Source: Cololabis saira (Eukaryota; Chordata; Actinopteri; Beloniformes; Belonidae). Taken from it: 64,000 nt of DNA. Both the position numbers and the translations under genes were made by a program. The DNA is taken from positions 4,828,558 through 4,892,557 of the forward strand of contig NC_084597.1 of assembly GCF_033807715.1 (NCBI RefSeq). The letters run 5' to 3'. This document shows, piece by piece, positions 58,499 through 64,000 of the stretch; position 1 is the first letter of the stretch, and each line of letters begins with the position of its first letter. The notes beneath the pieces were generated by a model. That model saw only the letters and a program-made list of their open reading frames with translations. It had not been told where the DNA came from and did not search any database.

Positions 58499-60350
58499 TC
58501 AAAGCGGAGCCACTGAGTCCAGCGTTGCCTTAAGAATATTGTTAAAATTGTCAACGATAAAATCACAGGGTGCTGGTAAAATCTCTGCAGGAGTCTTCTG
58601 TAAAATCTGGATAAAATTTGCAGCCACTTCAGGAGTTAGGTAACGTTTCCTCACCGTTCTCACCGGGGCCTCTCGCTGGTTAAAACTGTTAAAAAACACG
58701 CAGTAATGGTCAGACACAGCCAGGTCCACAACAGAGCACGCACCCAGGGACAGGCCGGAGGTTATGACCAGGTCCAGGGTGCGACCCCTGTCGTGGGTCG
58801 ACTGTGTAACATGTTGCTTAAAGTCTAAACAGTCTAACACAAGGGTCGGAAACCCAAAATGTTGAAAGAGCCATATTGGACCAAATAACACAAAAAACTA
58901 ATATGTCTGAAGCTGCAAAAAATGAAAAGTCTTGTATACGCCTTAGAATGAAGACAACATATGCTGCATGTATCTATATTAGTTATAACTGGGGGAAGAT
59001 TTTTTTTTTCATTATGCATTTCGAGAAAAAAGTCAATGTCGAGAAAAAAAATCGAAATGTCGAGAAAAAAAACCGAAATGTTGAGAAAAAAAAAAACGAA
59101 ATGTTGAGAAAAAAGTCAAAATTTCGAGAAAAAAGTCGAAATGTTGAGAAAAAGGTCAAAATTTCGAGAAAAAAAGTCGAAATGTCAAGATTAATGTTGA
59201 AGTACAATCTTGAGAAAAAAGTCGAAATGTCGAGAAAAAAAGTCGAAATGTCGAGATTAAAAAGGAAAGGAAAAGGGAAGAAAAAAGAGAAAAAAGGAAA
59301 AAATCAAAAAAAAGAAAGAAAAGAAAAAAAGAAGAAAAAAAAGGGAAAAAAAAGGTCAAACACTTTTGAAAAAGCTCCAGGAGCCACTAGGGCGGTGCTA
59401 AAGAGCTGCATGCGGCTCTAGAGCCGCGGGTTGCCCACCCCCGGTCTAAAAGGTTTAAAAATTCTCTGCATACTAGGTCAGAGATGTTGTCTATGTGCAG
59501 ATTAAAATCACCAGTTATTAAGATCCTGTTGTAGGCGGTGTGAATAATTGATAAAAGTTCAGAGAATTGGCTGATAAAACAGGTAGAATCCTGGGGGGGT
59601 CTGTAGACTGTTATGCAAAGAATCGGGGGGTTGCTAAAAACAAAAGCATGATATTCAAATGATGTGTAGCTGTTAAAAGGAACTGCATTGGATGACATAG
59701 TGGTTTTTGTTATTGATGCAGTTCCGCCCCCTCTCTTGCCCCCACTGGTAGAAAATAGAAAGTTAAAATCTGGTGGGGAGGCCTCAGTGAGAACAACAGG
59801 TGCATCTGTGCCAAGCCATGTCTCTGTAAGGAGAATACAGTCTAATTTCCTGTCTAAAATTTAAGTCATTTACAATAAAAGATTTGTTTAAAAGAAAGTG
59901 CACGTTCAGCACAGCCATCTTGATGTCTGTGCTGAACGTGCGCTCATTGTGGTGATTTAATGGAACGTTAAAAACATAACTGGGTCTAAAAACATTCCTG
60001 TGCTTTATTTGTCTGCGTGAAATGATAATCTTGATGGTGTGGGTGTCCAGAGATTCTGGTGGCAGGGGGGGTGGTGGTGCTGTACAGGTGTGTGTGGTGT
60101 TGGTGCAGCATGTAGTGGGTGGGGGTGAGTGAGAGGTGGTGATTCTGTGTGCCTGTGTGTTAACGGTGAGTCATGAGGTGGTGGAGCAGGACTGGACTGT
60201 CAAGTCAATGTTCACTGATAAAAGCCGTGACCCCACCTGGTTTGGGTGGAGGCGGTCTTGTTTAAAAAGGTGGAGTCTGTTTAAAAAAGCCAGAAAATTG
60301 TCAACATATGGGATACCTTTCTCCAGACAGTATCCCTTCAGCCACCAGTG
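58499..60350 (-). pseudogene. L2-type LINE: end of ORF1 and APE endonuclease, broken
   Basis: Read from about 60400 downward on the minus strand. An ORF1-type esterase-like segment (VISGPLPLPRYGDV, then GIPYVDNFLAFLNRLHLFKQ and DRLHPNQVGSRLLSVNI) matches the N-terminal protein of L2-type LINEs. After decayed sequence come the endonuclease motifs ETWLGTDAPVV-like (about 59830), ITVYRPPQ, ILITGDFNLHID (with catalytic Asp and Asn) and, beyond the hAT-like insertion, HVTQSTHDRGRTLDLVITSG and VSDHYCVFF (catalytic SDH). The frame stops at 58499 with linker residues such as PTPPWRTEEIKKL still readable downstream. It carries stops and frameshifts near 59700-60150 and is non-functional. Confidence 0.82.
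58840..59443. mobile_element. hAT-like element, 604 bp, inserted in the LINE endonuclease
   Basis: Ends CAAGGGTCGGAAACCC and GGGTTGCCCACCCCCG are inverted repeats. The flanks GTCTAACA (58832-58839) and GTCTAAAA (59444-59451) match at 7 of 8. The centre is a (GAGAAAAAAGTCGAAATGTC)n minisatellite (59020-59260) followed by A-rich sequence. Same terminus as the decayed repeat at 39690-40098. Confidence 0.9.
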
Positions 60351-60426
60351 CAGCTGACGGAGGCGACTGGTGGTGACGTCACCGTAGCGCGGCAGGGGAA
60401 GCGGGCCGGAAATAACCAGCCGCTTC

Positions 60427-63397
60427 CATAGCCGCGGGAACTAATTCACAGTAGGGGGTGCGTGCCGGGTGAGAAAAAAATTAGAGTATCATTTCGGTTA
60501 TTTTACCCTAATTTAATGGATCTTATTGATGGAAATGTAACAATAAAGAACTCAGTAGGCCTAGTAGCAGGACCAATTAATGTGGCACAGCGGCCCAACA
60601 CACATACAACTGTACAGTAACCATAGCAGCCAGAAGTAGTTGGCACAATTGTGGACCATAAAAACCCAATACTGTAGCCTAAATAAATGATTAGCCTACC
60701 TTAAATGATGCCAAAGGTGCTCTTGCGCTCTGGCGTGATGGAGATGAATTCCCTCATCATGGTATGCACATCGAAGGTATTCACAATGTCACTGTGTACA
60801 TGCATGAGCGTCAGGTGTGTCAGTCGTTTCTGTGTCATGGTGCTGCGCGTCCACGTTTACAGGCGCTGAAGGGTGGAGAAGGATCTCTCTGAGGATGCAA
60901 CCGATATCGGCAGACTCAGGCACAACTGTATGAGTTTTTCAACATCTCTGAACAAATCTCTGGTTTGTGGTTGAAGCTTGGTGAGACATGAACCAACTTC
61001 TGCGACTGTTGTGCATGGAGAATCCTTAGTTATGTCTCCCAACATCTTGAGTTGAGCCTGAAAGCGATCTGTGTCCAGCTGTTTGGGAAGATGGAGGGCT
61101 TGTGCGTCAAATTCAACAGTTCCCTTTGCTGCGTTGATAACGGTCCTCTCTCTACTTGCTGCTATACGCATGCTGTCCTGATCAAATCTCCTCTCCAGTT
61201 CCGAGTGCACCAAGTCTACCACTTCATAAAACTCACATCTCCACTGTAGTTGTTCTGTTTCAACAACCAGCATTTCGGGTTCCACTGTGTGACGAAAGCG
61301 GGCTGGGACTCTGCTCATTCTTGGCGGGGCAGTGCCTGTGGAGTTGGGCATCACCAGGCCGAGTTGGGTTGCACATGTTGTCACATTGGCTGTTATCTTT
61401 ACCACAACATCATCATCTCTCAGTGCTGCTACACATCCTTTCAGGACATTTGCGCATTCAGATGCTCCAAGCGCACTTGCCTTTGGGCTCTGTAAGATCT
61501 TGGCCACTGTCTCACAGGGCCCGAACAGTGCGTCACAGCACAAAAGCGAAAATATTGTTTTTCCTTTCAATGCCTTTTTGTGCAGGCCCTTGATCTTTGC
61601 TCTTGTTTCCCCACTGACACTGTTGTCATCCTTTAGTGTGTCAAGAGTGGCTATCAGAGTGCTGTATGAGGAGCAGACACGCGAGATTGCCTTCGTGCAC
61701 ACCCACCACCGGGATGGACACAGGCCTAAGATGTTGATTATCACTTCATCCACACCAAAGAGAGACTCATAAAGTTGTTTGCGTTTTGATGATTCGTTTA
61801 TGACGACTGCTACCCCTTGCACAAAGTTCAGTGCATCCGCCACAAGGCTCACCTCACGCGCAACTTCTTGCAATACCAGATCAAGAGAATGGTTACAGCA
61901 GTGGACATAAAGTGACCCTGGACACAGCTCTTTTAGTCGTGCTTGTACGCCGGAAAAACGCCCCGACATATTGATTGCGCCATCAAAACAAAACCCAGCA
62001 AGCCGTTCAATGGGGATGTTTGGGGGCTGAAAAACATCCTTCACACAGGTGAAAAGGGCTTCTGCTGTTGAGTCGGGGGCATTGTAGAAGCCCAAGAAAT
62101 CACAGTGGGATTCCAAGTTTGCGTCCACGTATTGTAGGCTGCATGAAAACTGTTCCATAGTACTGACATCGGTTGTGCCATCTGCTGTCAGTCCATAGAA
62201 GGGACATTCCGATAACCGTGCCACCAACTCCCTCTGTACAGCACGGCCAAACATTTGGATGATTTCATTTTGGATTGTATCTGACATCCAGTTATCTCTC
62301 CTGCGCATCCATTCATTTTCTTTTGGGAGATTGTATGTGCGCTCCAGCATGTACTCATACAGAATGCCGTCCCGAGTACTATCCCCTCTGAAAGGTATTC
62401 CCTTGCGTCCAAGAAAGCTAATTGATCTGAAAAGCAGCTCCATGACATTCCTTGCTGTTGAACAGCTATGTTTGACAGCACAGCAGTGATCGGTGTGCCT
62501 CCTAGACTGCTCAACTTTTCCACCGACTTCGAGTGGGCTTCTGACCTCTCATGCTCCTTGAATTTTTCTCTTGATTTGCGCCAATTAGTGAAACCACCTT
62601 TAACAAACGTGTTGTCCAGCCTAACACTATTTTGACTGATCAATTTTTTCTGCACTGCAGAAATACAAACACATAACACAGTCACTGTCCTTCACATAGT
62701 GTAACCATGGCCATTTTTAAACCAACTTGGTTTGAATGATCGCTTACACGTTTCATTTCCAAATCGTCTAGCCGGGAAGATGAAATCTTTCTCCTTGGGC
62801 TGGAATGGTTGGTCAAGTGGTGGTGGAACAGCAGCAGATAAACTTGGGCTTGGCCCGGTAGCGGCTCTAGCTGGCCAAGCCCTCCAGCCTGGAGGCCGGC
62901 TTGGCCCCTGCTCGCCCGGCTGATGTTCCCGAGGAGGCGGCGGTGGAAACTCCGGTACATTTTCCTCCTCTTATTCCTCTTCCCCCGAATCCGATAACTG
63001 GACTACAGACTCATTTGATTGATCTATCCTTTTTGTTTTGGGCCCGGGCCCGGTGCCAAAGAAATCAGATATCCTTTTTTGGGACATACTGAAAGCTAAA
63101 CACTGACTGATAGCTGTCATCATAGCGCGCCGGCGACGCGTTTTGGTATACGCTGATTCGCGTGATGATAAAACTAAAGTGTAGTTTAAGAATATTTATT
63201 TCTAAAATAGTATTTTATTCCCCAACCCAGTCCAACTTTTTATTTATTTGAATAATGTGACAGGTTTTATTGTATTTTATTTTTTCATCATCCCTCCCTC
63301 CTGTCCGGAGGGGGGGGCGGGAGCTGGGGGAGGGGGTGCGGTACCAAGAGGAGGGGGTGCTGCCGCACCCCCAGCACCCCTACTTCCCGCGGTAGTG
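60427..63397 (-). mobile_element. hAT transposon with decayed transposase, 2,971 bp
   Basis: The inverted ends CATAGCCGCGGGAACTA and CTTCCCGCGGTAGTG are flanked by a perfect 8-bp TSD, GCCGCTTC, at 60419-60426 and 63398-63405. The TSD lies exactly where the L2-type ORF1 reading is interrupted (the GKR/LVISGP region). A GGGGGTGC/GCACCCC subterminal pair lies further in. Length and coding content match a formerly autonomous hAT. Confidence 0.92.
60701..63087 (-). pseudogene. hAT transposase (ZMYM1/DUF4371-like), pseudogene
   Basis: The protein would bind the element ends and catalyse cut-and-paste transposition. It starts MSQKRISDFFGTGPGPKTKR (63087) and hits a stop at 62971-62973. After a proline-rich stretch comes the TTF/BED-like zinc finger region (WFKN..., WLHYVKDSDCVMC, FTNWRKSREKFKEHERSEAH), split over frames. 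The main frame (62443-60857, 528 codons) holds the catalytic core: DGTTDVSTMEQFSC, CFDGAINMSGRFSGVQARLK, YVHCCNHSLDLVLQ and SRWW. It ends in the hAT dimerisation motif SVASSERSFSTLQRL, where a TAA at 60857-60859 replaces a lysine codon of the family. Readable sequence continues (MTQKRLTHLTLMHVHSD) to a natural stop at 60701-60703. At least two stops and two frameshifts make it inactive, but decay is mild. Confidence 0.9.
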
Positions 63398-63560
63398 GCC
63401 GCTTCCCCGTGTCCAGCAGGCGGTTTTTGAGGTGGTTGATTCCGGCCTCCAGGACCAGCGTGGAGGCCGAGCTGTGCTGAGCTCACAGCTGGAGGGCGGC
63501 GGACTCAACCTCCTTAACTCCTTTATACCTTTACATTTGCACAAAGGCTGCAGGCGTTGA

Positions 63561-64000
63561 TGTTTCCAAAACAAATAAAGTTATTGTTACCAGGACATTG
63601 AAGATAAAACATTTCTGATTATATGTTAATAACTTAGTGTCATTATTTTTTATGTATTATCATTTCATTATCGTTAGAGGCCCCCCCTCAATCATGGGCC
63701 CCTAGAATCCATCTCATTTACCCCCCCCACCCCGCTTTTTAGCGTCCCAGCTGACTGATTGGAAATAAGTCATCCGAGTCATCAGAAAGAAGAGACGGGA
63801 ATTAAAAATGGGAATGTGGTGGAGAGATGGAGTGGTGGAATGATGAATGCATGGAGGGAAGATAAAATAGCAAGGAAGGAAGGAGTGTGTGAGATAAGAA
63901 TGGATGAGGGGGATAAGGGACAGACAGAGCAAAGAATGGTCGAGAGAAATGAAAGAGTTGGGAAAAAACTGTATAATGTTGATGTTGCCTTAGACTTTGT
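63561..64000. other. No recognisable gene
   Basis: Contains C-rich runs (63682-63688, 63721-63730), a GGGCCCCTAGAAT segment and a purine-rich 3' part (63760-63960) with GGAAGGAAGGA-like low complexity. No repeat ends identified. Confidence 0.4.

Larger units (their letters stand above)
58385..63560 (-). mobile_element. L2-type LINE relic, interrupted by two hAT elements
   Basis: LINE sequence survives as about 63560-63406 (ORF1), 60418-59452 (ORF1 end to endonuclease) and 58831-58385 (endonuclease end to linker). The reverse transcriptase is missing. The insertions at 60427-63397 and 58840-59443 each have an 8-bp TSD, and the LINE reading continues in sense across both gaps. Limits are approximate. 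Confidence 0.8.

Noticed and set aside
61052..61772. Forward-strand open frames of 65-146 codons
   Set aside because: Antisense shadows of the hAT transposase pseudogene.

Overview
The window looks like a gene-poor, repeat-dense stretch of a teleost fish genome. I recognise no host gene, tRNA, rRNA or CRISPR array. Nearly everything interpretable is transposable elements (TEs) or tandem repeats. The fish assignment rests on the element mix: a Rex3-type RTE LINE ending in a GATG-type tail, L2-type and L1-type LINEs, a Gmr1-like Ty3/gypsy element, many short hAT-like elements with 8-bp target-site duplications (TSDs), and long microsatellites.

Layout. 1-3.9 kb: the 3' part of an L2-type LINE (minus strand) abuts the 3' half of a Gmr1-like LTR retrotransposon (plus strand) with integrase before reverse transcriptase and one LTR. 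4-8 kb: two short hAT-like elements, a long foldback palindrome and two small duplications. 8.75-9.95 kb: a 5'-truncated Rex3-like LINE. 10.3-11.6 kb: a hAT-like element swollen by about 1 kb of GGAA/GAAA microsatellite; a sister copy lies inverted at 22.6-23.5 kb. 12.4-13.3 kb: second copy of the foldback element. 14-17.9 kb: a composite repeat with internal insertions and minisatellites, with relatives at 40.3-42.2 and 55.5-57.2 kb. 18.8-20.8 kb: a three-level nest (retroposon, hAT-like element, smaller hAT-like element), each level with its own TSD. 24.6-26.7 kb: a complete, apparently young, non-autonomous LTR retrotransposon. 27.5-42 kb: more hAT-like elements, LINE and gypsy fragments.

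42.9-53.8 kb is a stack of LINEs. Two old L1-type relics lie in tandem, and three copies of one 14-bp target sequence separate and flank them. The second relic was later interrupted by a full-length L1-type element (46.08-51.86 kb) with both ORFs open, a poly(A) tail and a 20-bp TSD, and by a piggyBac-like TTAA element. 58.4-63.6 kb is an L2-type LINE relic broken twice: a 604-bp hAT-like element in its endonuclease and a 2,971-bp hAT with a decayed transposase in its ORF1.

Mobility is the only function visible. The intact L1 could be a source of active machinery. The non-autonomous elements presumably depended on hAT, gypsy and LINE enzymes encoded elsewhere. All family calls are from reading motifs, terminal repeats and TSDs by eye; no database search was possible.
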